From a virus, in IMG/VR virus record IMGVR_UViG_3300024320_000029, positions 1 to 28,611 of that record: DNA of 28,611 nucleotides; one strand, 5' to 3'. Each line of letters begins with the position of its first letter. Positions within the stretch are counted from its first letter, which is position 1. This document shows positions 6,808-13,998 of the stretch, piece by piece. The position numbers and the translations under genes were made by a program. The notes below the pieces were generated by a model. It searched no databases. It was not told the DNA's origin and saw nothing but the letters and a program-made list of their open reading frames with translations.

Positions 6808-8232
6808 TTAACCTACTGAAGACTGCAACATTCCAATTGCTGCACCGTAATCTCCATCGGCTTTTTTCAGCATTCCTTCTGCTGCTTCTTTTGCTTTTTC
6901 TTCGTCGTATTTATCACCGAACGCTTTTTTGTAAATAGTGGTTGCCATTTCAATAAAGTCTTCGTCTGATTTAACTTCTGCTTCGTCAAGATTTGTAGAT
7001 TCACTTAATGAATTTTTTAAGCCGCAATGTACACATTCTACTGTTCCATCTGATTCTATTTGCTTATATAAATGTCCTTTTCTATTAGAACATTTTGGCT
7101 CGTCTGATTCAAAAGTTTTACTTTCGTAAATTTCCATAACACCGTCTCTAGTGACTCTTATTTCAGCTCCTTCAAATTGTGCATTGAATGCATTTAACAT
7201 TGATTGAGCAGTTGAATCATCTTTTAACATTGTTGATATGTAAAGAGCACATCCTTCTACAATTGCTTGGCCTCCCCAACCAGCTGCTGCTGAAATATCT
7301 GAAACGTGATTAAATAATATTTCTTTAATTCTTCCAGAACTAATTTTAGCATGATATCCTCCAAGACCTGGTAATTTAATTTCAATACCTTTAATATTAG
7401 CGCCTTTTATTGCTTTTAAGACTGCTGGTTTTTCAGTGTGGAAGTTAGCATCAGTCATTGCTTCTCCGCAAATATATTTTACACATCCTAGCATTCCTTC
7501 TTTTCCAAGTTGACCTAAATCTACTAACTTTTTAGTAAAAAGTCTATTCAGTTGAGTAACTACTTTTTTAGCAGCTCTTTTTCTCTCTACTTGAATTGCT
7601 TCGTTAATTTCTACCTCTTCAGTAATTTCTGATTCAAATTTATGGCCTACAATTATACAATTTGCAACTCCAGGAAAGTATTCTCCTTGGTCTGTTTGTA
7701 TTCTTCCGCTTGAACTTGATTTGTGAGGTTCAGTAAAACTTTTGACCGTAATTGGGTCTCCTCTAAAGTCTTTAGTCTTATATGGTAATTTAACAATCTT
7801 TCCAGTTTTTTCATCCATTAATTGAGCAGCTTCTTCTACTTTATAAGTTTCGCCATCAACTTCGAATTCTTCTTCTCCGTCTTCTTTAGCTTTTTTAACA
7901 GCAGCTCCAAATTTGTTACCTTCTACTTGATATTTCTTGCCATCAACTTCGAATTCTTCTTCTCCGTCTTCTTTAGCTTTTTTAACAGCAGCTCCAAATT
8001 TGTTACCTTCTGTTTCTAAATCTTCGTTATTATTAGATAATGTTGTAAAAAACTCGGTTCTTTTTTCTTCATCTAGTTCAGCAACTGAAGATACGTTATA
8101 TTTTGATAATAGTTCAGTAAATCTCTGTGCTTCAACTTGTCTATTTACAGTAGCAGCCCATTTCTCTTTATCTTCAATAATTCTTTTTCTAGTTTGAGAA
8201 AAACTAGCAAATGTTTCTAATTTTCTTTCCAT
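6808..8232 (-). CDS. 474-aa repeat- and zinc-finger-containing protein with internal xxNE/xxDE sites
   Basis: I do not recognise the whole protein. Domains in order: a helical charged N-terminus (1-70); two identical-type repeats, 75-103 and 104-132, each starting EGNKFGAAVKKAKEDGEEEF and ending in a short strand (EVDGKKY); a beta segment (140-200); a central domain (212-375) with G-G-Y-H and A-A-G-W-G-G stretches; a putative zinc-binding C381-x5-H387-x12-C400-x2-C403; and a helical C-terminus (418-474). Sites resembling prohead protease cleavage, I209-N-E211/A and L415-D-E417/A, separate the central and C-terminal parts. There is no obvious N-terminal leader. The repeat unit resembles motifs I associate with marine phage structural proteins, from memory. 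It follows uvsW by 41 nt and ends in a terminator. A head-internal or structural role is inference. Confidence 0.8.
   Translation of the reverse strand: MERKLETFASFSQTRKRIIEDKEKWAATVNRQVEAQRFTELLSKYNVSSVAELDEEKRTEFFTTLSNNNEDLETEGNKFGAAVKKAKEDGEEEFEVDGKKYQVEGNKFGAAVKKAKEDGEEEFEVDGETYKVEEAAQLMDEKTGKIVKLPYKTKDFRGDPITVKSFTEPHKSSSSGRIQTDQGEYFPGVANCIIVGHKFESEITEEVEINEAIQVERKRAAKKVVTQLNRLFTKKLVDLGQLGKEGMLGCVKYICGEAMTDANFHTEKPAVLKAIKGANIKGIEIKLPGLGGYHAKISSGRIKEILFNHVSDISAAAGWGGQAIVEGCALYISTMLKDDSTAQSMLNAFNAQFEGAEIRVTRDGVMEIYESKTFESDEPKCSNRKGHLYKQIESDGTVECVHCGLKNSLSESTNLDEAEVKSDEDFIEMATTIYKKAFGDKYDEEKAKEAAEGMLKKADGDYGAAIGMLQSSVG
7852..8011 (-). repeat. Exact 73-bp tandem repeat with 87-bp period
   Basis: Positions 7852-7924 and 7939-8011 are identical over 73 bp, separated by 14 bp, giving an 87-bp (29-codon) period inside the 474-aa gene. 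Perfect identity, including third positions, points to recent duplication or gene conversion. Copy number could vary between relatives. Confidence 0.95.
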
Positions 8233-8273
8233 TTTTACTTATTTTTATTTCAGTTTTATTATATATCAATAAT

Positions 8274-9776
8274 TTATCCATCAAATTGAAATTTCTTAAT
8301 CTCATACTTGAATTTCTGATCTTTATAGATTTTCTGTCTAACCTGAGAATGCTTCATTAGATAGTTTTTCCATTGATCCGTACATAAATCATCTACAAAA
8401 TCTATGATTAAAACTTTATCTTTTGACTCATGTTGTCTTAAACCTCTACCAATACTTTGTCTTATAATAACCTCCGATTTAAAACTTTCTGTAAAGAATA
8501 TATTGTGTATCTTTTTAATGGAAATACCCGTTGAAAACGTACCATAACTTGCTACGATGACTACGTCATCTCCTTTTTCCATTTTCTTTTTATATTCTTC
8601 TCTAATATCCTTATCTATACCTCCATCTACATAGTAAATAGTCTTATCGGTATCTTGTCTAAGTTTATCATATATCTTTTTACCATGTTCTATTCTATGA
8701 AATAAAACTAAACTATTTTTAGGTATTTTACCTATTACTTTTGTAATAAAATCCAATCTGGCTTCTGACTGTATTATGTAGTTCTGTTCTAATTGGAATA
8801 CATCTTTGCTTTCATATCTGTTCTGAGACATTTCTTCAAATGCTTTTTTAGCTGATTCAGGTGCATAATTCATTTCAATAACTTTTACGAAACATTTTGC
8901 TATATGACCTTCTTCCTGTAAAAAGTGTGCATTTACCTCTGATATCAAAGGTCCTGTATGTGCCATTAAAGTTAATCTATCTAAAGTTCCCTCTTTTGGA
9001 ATTGTACCTGAAAGACCATATCTATATTCTGCATTTGTACATTTTGAAAGAATAGTCTTGATTGATTGGCTTTTCATTTTATGACACTCATCAATAATTA
9101 CAGCATCGAACTGATCGAAGTACTCTTTTTCTTTTTTAACAAGAGATTGATAAGTACCTATAACGACATTTCTACCATCTCTTATTTTCTGCCCACTATA
9201 TATTTGTTGAACTTTTATATTTACTCTATTTTGAAAATTATAATCATTAAAGTCTTCGGTTGCTTGCACTACTAAAGATACATTAGGAACTATAAACAAA
9301 ATCTTTTTTGCTTTTTCTCTTTCTAGAAGATATGCAACTGTAAGAAAACTTATCAGTGTTTTTCCTGCAGATGTTGCAAGTTCACTTAAACATTTTCTAA
9401 ATTTTAGTATATTGTATGCTGCTTCTATTTGATAGTCTCTTGGTGTTATTTCGTTTCCTTCAAAAAACCCTAAAGCCCATTTCTCGAACCAATCTGCTGT
9501 TATGTTTTTATCAAACAGTTCAGTGACTCCTTCTATTTTTAATTCGAATTTGTATTCTTTACAAACATTATAGACATATCTCCAAAGTCCAGCTGGAATC
9601 CATTTGTTATCTTTAAAATAAGAAACGTATCCATCCCACACTCCTCTCTTTACAAGAGGGTTAAATCTCCAACTATCTATTCTTTTAGTTAAAGAAATAT
9701 TAAGTTGTTCTAGTTCTAATTCTGTCGCCTCGTCAACTCTTAAGAATTGCTTATTCTCCGTTAGTGTTAGTAACAT
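8274..9776 (-). CDS. uvsW: UvsW-like SF2 DNA helicase
   Basis: A 500-aa superfamily 2 helicase matching T4 UvsW in length and layout. T4 UvsW unwinds branched DNA and R-loops and drives fork regression during recombination-dependent replication. Motifs: a UvsW-like N-terminal DNA-binding part (about 1-105), R-D-Y-Q Q-motif-like region (113-116), Walker A ATSAGKT (134-140), Walker B/motif II DECH (229-232), motif III SGT (256-258), and motif VI QSIGRGLRQ (440-448). All key helicase residues look intact. It lies directly after the uvsY-like gene (21-nt gap), the same partnership as in T4, which supports both calls. The leader contains AGGAAAT, one of few purine-rich stretches in front of a start here. 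Confidence 0.93.
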   Translation of the reverse strand: MLLTLTENKQFLRVDEATELELEQLNISLTKRIDSWRFNPLVKRGVWDGYVSYFKDNKWIPAGLWRYVYNVCKEYKFELKIEGVTELFDKNITADWFEKWALGFFEGNEITPRDYQIEAAYNILKFRKCLSELATSAGKTLISFLTVAYLLEREKAKKILFIVPNVSLVVQATEDFNDYNFQNRVNIKVQQIYSGQKIRDGRNVVIGTYQSLVKKEKEYFDQFDAVIIDECHKMKSQSIKTILSKCTNAEYRYGLSGTIPKEGTLDRLTLMAHTGPLISEVNAHFLQEEGHIAKCFVKVIEMNYAPESAKKAFEEMSQNRYESKDVFQLEQNYIIQSEARLDFITKVIGKIPKNSLVLFHRIEHGKKIYDKLRQDTDKTIYYVDGGIDKDIREEYKKKMEKGDDVVIVASYGTFSTGISIKKIHNIFFTESFKSEVIIRQSIGRGLRQHESKDKVLIIDFVDDLCTDQWKNYLMKHSQVRQKIYKDQKFKYEIKKFQFDG

Positions 9777-9797
9777 TATTCATATTTCCTTTCTTTA

Positions 9798-10241
9798 TCA
9801 TACCAGATCTTTTATCGCCAATCTGTTACGAACAGCAAAACCCATATTATCTAGAGTTTTTACTGACTCTCTATAGAAATCTACTTGATTTTCTAATAGA
9901 GATAAAATCATTCTATCATCTCCAAGTTCTGCTTCGATAAACTTTTCTCTAATCTTATCAGTTAACTTGTAATCATAATTGTAATATCTTATCCAAGCAT
10001 CTTTCCACTTTATGTCATTTCTTCTTTTTTGGTCTTTTTGCTTTACTTGAACATACATTAACTGCTCGACTAATTGTTGTCTAACATTTAAGATATCAGA
10101 AATAACGACTTCCATTCCTGAAAGCGTTTTAATACCGTTTGCCAGTACAGTTATTTTACCGGTCCATGCAGCTCTTTGTTCTCCTAATTTTCTATCTAAA
10201 AGTAATACTCTGCTTTCTTGTGTTTTTGCTCCTTCTTCCAT
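9798..10241 (-). CDS. uvsY: UvsY-like recombination mediator
   Basis: A 147-aa, highly charged helical protein, close to T4 UvsY (137 aa). UvsY loads UvsX recombinase onto gp32-covered ssDNA. The C-terminal pattern fits: a hydrophobic helix (LLENQVDFYRESVKTLDNMG) followed by F-A-V-R-N-R-L, like the T4 ending with LLDFCSGALDAIKSRGFAIK. The N-terminal half has the expected long amphipathic helix and lysine/arginine-rich stretch (KQKDQKRRNDIKWK). It starts immediately after the 68-aa gene (TAAATG) and precedes uvsW, as expected for the T4 recombination cluster. UvsX is not in the window. Similarity is judged by pattern, not alignment. Confidence 0.75.
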   Translation of the reverse strand: MEEGAKTQESRVLLLDRKLGEQRAAWTGKITVLANGIKTLSGMEVVISDILNVRQQLVEQLMYVQVKQKDQKRRNDIKWKDAWIRYYNYDYKLTDKIREKFIEAELGDDRMILSLLENQVDFYRESVKTLDNMGFAVRNRLAIKDLV

Positions 10242-10448
10242 TTAAAATAATGATTTATCTTTGTTATTTGGCCTTATAAATTTGGCCGCTTTTAATTTCT
10301 TTTTATGTTTAGGCTTTGGAATTTCAAATCCAGTGCTTAAATATTCTTTGTCTTTAAACTCAAAATCTATAAGATGTTTAAGATTTTTAAATCTATCACC
10401 ATCATTATAGAACTTGTCTATTTCTTCTTCCATACTTAAATCAAACAT
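10242..10448 (-). CDS. Small 68-aa protein with C-terminal SLF
   Basis: A 68-aa protein with an acidic N-terminal half and a strongly basic second half (KPKHKKKLKAAKFIRP), ending in K-D-K-S-L-F. I do not recognise it. Its start overlaps the primase stop by 8 nt and its stop abuts the uvsY start, so it is clearly part of the replication operon. A terminal S-L-F resembles sliding-clamp-binding tails (S/D-L-F core), and T4 carries small clamp-binding factors such as gp33 that are placed near replication genes. A clamp- or polymerase-binding role is a guess from those features. Gene reality is supported by its tight overlap with both neighbours. Confidence 0.7.
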   Translation of the reverse strand: MFDLSMEEEIDKFYNDGDRFKNLKHLIDFEFKDKEYLSTGFEIPKPKHKKKLKAAKFIRPNNKDKSLF

Positions 10449-11523
10449 ACAACAGATCTAATTTATTATTCGTGAAATAGTTATTTAATTCAGATAAATT
10501 TAACTTAATCTGGTTATTATAGCAGACTTTTATTAAATCATTCAGATCTTTTATGTTATTATATTTATCTAATTTTTTATCTTTGATATATTTTGACCAC
10601 ATAAATACGGTCTTTCCTTTTTTAAGTTTTTCTATGGTCTTTTTAAGACCTGCACTATCGTTGTCTAGCATATATCTTACTGATTCGATAGCATCTAATT
10701 TCATAGTATCTCTTCCAACTGTACAGAGTGCTATAGAGTTCTTCATAAACATAGCATCCATTGGTCCTTCAAATACAGTTACAGGCTGCTGAAAGTTTAC
10801 GTTTAATGCTCCAAAAAGAGTTGAAACGTTGTTGATTCCTGTAAGTGTTTCTTCTTCTAGTTCTAAAGGCTTATTTAAAATCGTTTCGTATATTTTTGAA
10901 ATATCATAAGTTAAATATCTAGAGCCTTTTCCTTTCATTCTTCTTGCTTGTGCTCCGACAATTTTACCTTCTAATGTTTTATTTAATATCCACAGTCTAC
11001 CTTCTCTTTCGTTATATAAGAACCTATCTAGTTTGTGGCTTAAAAGTCTATTTTTTAATTGAAACCATATCCAATCTCCTGGAACTATTTTCTTAGAATT
11101 GGTGGCTTTCATAAAATCTTTTTCTTCTACTGCAAGATTTATTATTTTTTCATATACAAATGGAGTAAACTTTTCGTACTCTTGAGTGGCAGCTTTATTT
11201 ACCTTTATATAATCTAAAACTTCTATAACGTCCATGTTTTCTGACATTCTAATTCCATGGTCTTTTAAGAAATTATAAATATCAGAATGGTGGTCGCAAT
11301 TAAAGCAATGATATTGTAAAGTGCTCCAATAAACGTTACCTCTTTTTAAGGTGTCGTCTTTAGTAGAGTCTCCACAATAAGGACATGCCAGGCTTAGTCT
11401 ACCTGACATGTCTTTTATCATTTGCTTGTTGTGGCTTGTGTGTTCTTTAAGAACTACCTGCTTTAAAGCTTTTTTGATTTTTTCTTTAAGTTCTAATGTA
11501 AGTATATTAGATTTCGAGGTCAT
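10441..11523 (-). CDS. DnaG-type primase, T4 gp61-like
   Basis: A 360-aa primase that would make RNA primers on the lagging strand with the gp41-type helicase, which is not in the window. The N-terminal zinc ribbon is intact: C47-P-Y-C50 and C73-F-N-C76. A Toprim domain follows: F-E252-G-P-M-D-A carries the catalytic glutamate and L-D287-N-D289-S-A-G the metal-binding aspartates. Length fits T4 gp61 (342 aa) and lacks a helicase domain, so it is not a T7-like fused primase-helicase. It overlaps the gp32 stop by 17 nt and the next gene by 8 nt, indicating coupled translation with the ssDNA-binding protein. Confidence 0.88.
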   Translation of the reverse strand: MTSKSNILTLELKEKIKKALKQVVLKEHTSHNKQMIKDMSGRLSLACPYCGDSTKDDTLKRGNVYWSTLQYHCFNCDHHSDIYNFLKDHGIRMSENMDVIEVLDYIKVNKAATQEYEKFTPFVYEKIINLAVEEKDFMKATNSKKIVPGDWIWFQLKNRLLSHKLDRFLYNEREGRLWILNKTLEGKIVGAQARRMKGKGSRYLTYDISKIYETILNKPLELEEETLTGINNVSTLFGALNVNFQQPVTVFEGPMDAMFMKNSIALCTVGRDTMKLDAIESVRYMLDNDSAGLKKTIEKLKKGKTVFMWSKYIKDKKLDKYNNIKDLNDLIKVCYNNQIKLNLSELNNYFTNNKLDLLYV

Positions 11524-12418
11524 TCAAAAAAGATTCTAAGTCAGCACTAGATTCTCCACTTCCGGTTGGTGTTGTTTCCGGGGCAGCTGCAGCTTCTGTT
11601 TTCGGAGTTGCTTTTGCAGCTGGCTTATCAAAAGTTTGGTTTGTAACTTTATCCATTGCGTCTCCTGGATTTAAGTACATTTTGATAACGCTATTAACGA
11701 ATTCTCTAGTTGGCTCATCCCATGCTCTATACTCAAAAGATGCAAGTGAAGGTGCTCCTTCTAGTTCTGTTTTAATAGTAGCCATATCTTCTTCTACTCT
11801 TTCCGCTGGTTTAGACTTTTCACCAATAACAACTGCTGATTTTGAAGATGAAAACTTAGACGTGTCATAATTATTATAATCATTCTGTCTAGTAATTACT
11901 AATTCAAAATTCTTACCTTCAAATAAATCGAACACTTGTGTTGGGTCACCGAAATTAGGCTTTAATTCAGCATCGATTTTTTCTTTGATTTTATAACCAA
12001 ATTTAAAAATCTTGTAAGTTCCTTCTAATTCAGGATGCTGTGGATCTTTGATGATTTTTACAAGAGAAACATATTGCTCTCTTCTTTTTAATTTATCAGA
12101 AGCTTTACGGTCTACCGCTGAATCTGATTTTCTTAATTTCCAAAAAGCGTCTGCTACTGGGCAACTTTCACCGATTGAACTTGGAGAATCTACTAATTTT
12201 GATTCACCATCAGGGCCTGTTAGCCAGTTGACGTATTTCTTAATTAAACTGTTTCTTGGGTTTTCTACGTTAGGTACAAAACGAATAAGAGCCTTATAGG
12301 TTCCGTCTTTACCATCATCCGCAGTAGGCTTATACATTGTATTTGTGCCTGTGTTTTGTGGTTGTTCATGCGTATCGATATCTTCTACACCAATACTAAA
12401 AATGTTAAATTCACTCAT
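11507..12418 (-). CDS. gp32-like single-stranded DNA-binding protein
   Basis: A 303-aa protein matching T4 gp32 (301 aa) in length and organisation: N-terminal tail, OB-fold core, and an A/P/T-rich linker leading to an acidic tail (SSADLESFLNDLEI). The core segment S-C86-P-V-A-D, then Y-V-S-L-V-K-I-I-K-D-P, then the G-T-Y-K-I-F-K-F-G-Y-K-I region follows the T4 order (CPVCQY, ILVVKDP, KVFKYRFGKKI). T4 gp32 binds zinc through three cysteines and a histidine; here only C86 of that set is visible, so the zinc site is probably lost. The acidic tail is where T4 partners such as gp59, UvsY and polymerase dock. About 300 nt of non-coding DNA lies upstream, where T4 gp32 is translationally autoregulated. 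Confidence 0.85.
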   Translation of the reverse strand: MSEFNIFSIGVEDIDTHEQPQNTGTNTMYKPTADDGKDGTYKALIRFVPNVENPRNSLIKKYVNWLTGPDGESKLVDSPSSIGESCPVADAFWKLRKSDSAVDRKASDKLKRREQYVSLVKIIKDPQHPELEGTYKIFKFGYKIKEKIDAELKPNFGDPTQVFDLFEGKNFELVITRQNDYNNYDTSKFSSSKSAVVIGEKSKPAERVEEDMATIKTELEGAPSLASFEYRAWDEPTREFVNSVIKMYLNPGDAMDKVTNQTFDKPAAKATPKTEAAAAPETTPTGSGESSADLESFLNDLEI

Positions 12419-12719
12419 AATCTTTAATTTACTTTAATTTACGTTTATTACTTATAGTTATATAGAAAACTTTTAAATTGTTTAAATATGAGCTTTTTAA
12501 GGGAGTCTATCTGACTAAAGATTGCTTTCTTAATGAAGCCTAAATTATTATGTTTTAAAGCCCAGTAATTTTAACTAATTTACTGTTTTCCATATTAATT
12601 TATATATCTTTATTTTGTTTTGTTTATATCCCACTTAGACTCTCCTTTCAGTTGTAGGCGTGGATAATTGCGGATTGCTGACGCCTCGTTGTTCGGTCTT
12701 TTATAACCTATCTAAGAGC
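12419..12719 (-). other. Non-coding stretch upstream of the gp32-like gene, possible structured RNA
   Basis: About 300 nt without a convincing gene between the tRNA-like element and gp32. It holds a hairpin with AGGCGT/ACGCCT arms (12656-12686, 19-nt loop). Complementary 7-mers at 12636-12642 and 12503-12509 could bracket a larger fold. A CAGTAA/TTACTG hairpin also occurs near 12560-12580. Tiny ORFs (12 and 19 codons) are present but not convincing, though the latter follows a rare AAGGAG. It may be the gp32 leader, a regulatory RNA, or spacer; I cannot choose. Confidence 0.35.
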
Positions 12720-12851
12720 TGGGGAGTGACGGAATCGAACCATCATCTACTATTCTACACCTTTTTCCAAATAAGTGATCTGCTTATTCTTCTAGCCTGA
12801 TCAGGGCTGGGTTCAATAAGAATAGTCGCCTTGCCATTTGGCCAACTCCCC
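12720..12851 (-). tRNA. tRNA-like gene interrupted by about 61 nt in the anticodon loop
   Basis: Read on the minus strand: acceptor GGGGAGT (12851-12845) pairs perfectly with ACTCCCC (12727-12721); TG; D-arm GCC-AAATGGCAA-GGC; G26; anticodon stem ACTAT pairs fully with ATAGT; a 4-nt variable region; T-arm GATGG-TTCGATT-CCGTC; and A73. No CCA is encoded. Everything fits a 71-nt class I tRNA except the anticodon loop, which is 68 nt instead of 7. The insert can fold: TATTCTT with AAGAATA, AGCC-CTGATCA-GGCT, and CACTT with AGGTG. It is far too short for a normal group I intron. The last loop bases TGTAGA would give T33, anticodon GTA and G37, but the true junctions and identity are unknown. Two other readings are an unspliced tRNA-like RNA and a decayed intron. 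Confidence 0.7.
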
Positions 12852-12887
12852 GTATTTATTTTTATATGCTACCTAGACAAAGTTGTT

Positions 12888-13031
12888 TCACTCATCTTTG
12901 TTTTGGTTTTCTATCATTTCTTTGAGCAACTTTTTTTGTTTATAGTAAATTCTAGTTTGATAAGCTACTAAGCAAAATGAAGCTGTTACTAATGGTGTCT
13001 GAATAATTAAATATAATGTTGCTAAACTCAT
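12888..13031 (-). CDS. 47-aa membrane micro-protein
   Basis: A 47-aa ORF: a hydrophobic stretch (about residues 3-25, LATLYLIIQTPLVTASFCLV) that can span the membrane, followed by a basic helix (R-I-Y-Y-K-Q-K-K) and polar tail. Its ATG overlaps the TGA of the 57-aa ORF (ATGA), so the two are likely co-translated. The leader CCAAAACAAAG before its ATG is repeated exactly at its own 3' end. Function unknown. Holin-like, immunity or host-envelope roles are all possible for a single-span micro-protein. Confidence 0.5.
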   Translation of the reverse strand: MSLATLYLIIQTPLVTASFCLVAYQTRIYYKQKKLLKEMIENQNKDE

Positions 13032-13216
13032 CTTTGTTTTGGTTTAAATAATTCTGTTTTAGTAGTTGTTTTACCGCATAATTTACATTTGACGTTTTCA
13101 CTATTTGATTTTAACACATATGCTGGTTCATATACCCATATATGAGTGTGGTTTTTATACCAGAAGCGATACATCCAATCGGCTATTTTTCTTTTAATCA
13201 TCTTTGTTTTAGTTTG
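12891..13216 (-). repeat. Three copies of an AAAC(C/T)(A)AAACAAAGATGA leader element
   Basis: The plus-strand sequence CTCATCTTTGTTTTGGTTT occurs exactly at 12891-12909 and 13028-13046, and with two mismatches at 13198-13216. On the minus strand each copy ends in ATG: the starts of the 57-aa and 47-aa ORFs and a third ATG at 12895 that opens only eight codons. It looks like a duplicated translation-initiation element. Confidence 0.8.
13028..13201 (-). CDS. 57-aa basic micro-protein with CxxC
   Basis: A 57-aa ORF starting at 13201: a basic, tryptophan/tyrosine-rich N-terminal half (W-M-Y-R-F-W-Y-K) and a C-terminal V-K-C39-K-L-C42-G-K zinc-knuckle-like CxxC. A single CxxC would need a second half from another chain or the H18/H20 pair to bind metal. 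It is the first gene after the promoter at 13221-13249 and is coupled to the next ORF by an ATGA overlap. I do not recognise it. The clean start signal and overlap make it more likely real than chance. Confidence 0.5.
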   Translation of the reverse strand: MIKRKIADWMYRFWYKNHTHIWVYEPAYVLKSNSENVKCKLCGKTTTKTELFKPKQR

Positions 13217-13220
13217 TTAT

Positions 13221-13249
13221 AGTATAAATATAATCATAATAAACGACAA
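13221..13249 (-). promoter_or_regulatory. Sigma-70-like promoter for the micro-ORF/tRNA island
   Basis: The minus strand has TTGTCG (13249-13244) and TATACT (13226-13221) with a 17-nt spacer, an ordinary bacterial -35/-10 pair, about 20 nt before the ATG at 13201. In this AT-rich DNA, and given that Bacteroidota use a different -7 box, it remains a candidate. Confidence 0.4.
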
Positions 13250-13331
13250 ATAAAAATCTGAGGGCATTTATTTTAAAAAAAGTTTATTATTTTTGAAACA
13301 AAAGCCGCTACGTGTTATATAACTTAAGTCT

Positions 13332-13997
13332 TTAGGAAGGAGAGGTTAGATTAGCTTTCAGGGTTCTTAACAAACTATTAAGATAAAAGGCATCTACAAG
13401 GTCATCAAAGGGTTTAGGAACAGACTTGCCCACTTCAAGTTTTTTCGAGAACTTCCAAAAATTATTCTCTTCTAGAAATTCCTCTCCTGTTCTATTTTCA
13501 ACAAAGACATCCCAAAGAGTTCTCTTATTCATATTGCCCTTTCCAGCATGTTTCTTAATTGTTGCAGGAGAAACTGTTTGAATATCTTCGGGTTTAAAGT
13601 ATTTGAGAAGTTTTATCTTGAGAATAGATGCAGCACTCGCCATATCAATAATATTATTAGTTCCTCCTTTAGACCCATAACTGACTCCTTCAAAAGCAAT
13701 CATGAAACCATCATCTTTAAAAGTGTTTTGTGTAATAAGATTAATAATGTCATTGGACATAACATCATACCTTTTAATTTTACCTAACTCTACACTAGAA
13801 TAATCTAACTCTTTTTCAAAATTAGGTTGAAAGACAAGAGTAACCTCTTCTAACATTCCTAATTCTTCTTGTAATTTTATAGCTTTTTTAGAACCATTCT
13901 TTTTAACATACGAAATAAAGTGATACTTCTTACTCTTATCATTAAAAATACAGATTCCTGGAGAATTAAGAGAAAAGTCGATAGTAATAAAATTCAT
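13332..13997 (-). CDS. RuvC-like (RNase H fold) Holliday junction nuclease
   Basis: A 221-aa protein if started at the ATG at 13997, one base after the upstream stop. A start at 14024 would overlap that gene by 26 nt and add a leader not typical of the family. The acidic residues of a RuvC/RNase H active site appear in order: D7 in F-I-T-I-D-F-S, E103 in M-I-A-F-E-G-V-S, and D198/D199/D202 in K-P-F-D-D-L-V-D-A-F. The V-S-P-A-T-I-K-K-H-A-G-K-G-N segment (142-155) matches the basic loop that precedes the last acid in RuvC-like resolvases. It probably cleaves branched DNA before packaging, a job T4 does with the unrelated gp49. It lies between the tail genes and the tRNA island. Confidence 0.82.
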   Translation of the reverse strand: MNFITIDFSLNSPGICIFNDKSKKYHFISYVKKNGSKKAIKLQEELGMLEEVTLVFQPNFEKELDYSSVELGKIKRYDVMSNDIINLITQNTFKDDGFMIAFEGVSYGSKGGTNNIIDMASAASILKIKLLKYFKPEDIQTVSPATIKKHAGKGNMNKRTLWDVFVENRTGEEFLEENNFWKFSKKLEVGKSVPKPFDDLVDAFYLNSLLRTLKANLTSPS

Positions 13998-13998
13998 A

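Noticed and set aside
7822-8197. Plus-strand ORFs rich in F and S with internal repeats
   Set aside because: Antisense of the tandem repeat in the 474-aa gene; the apparent protein repeat is a by-product.
12553-12640. Tiny ORFs of 12 and 19 codons upstream of gp32
   Set aside because: Too short, no coding features, overlapping each other in different frames; only the AAGGAG near 12645 is notable.
12720-12851. Group I intron in the tRNA
   Set aside because: A 61-nt insert cannot hold the group I catalytic core (P3-P8); only the splice-end bases and a P1-like pairing agree.
12720-12851. tmRNA-like element
   Set aside because: The acceptor lacks the G3-U70 pair, a normal D-arm and anticodon stem are present, and no tag reading frame is visible.
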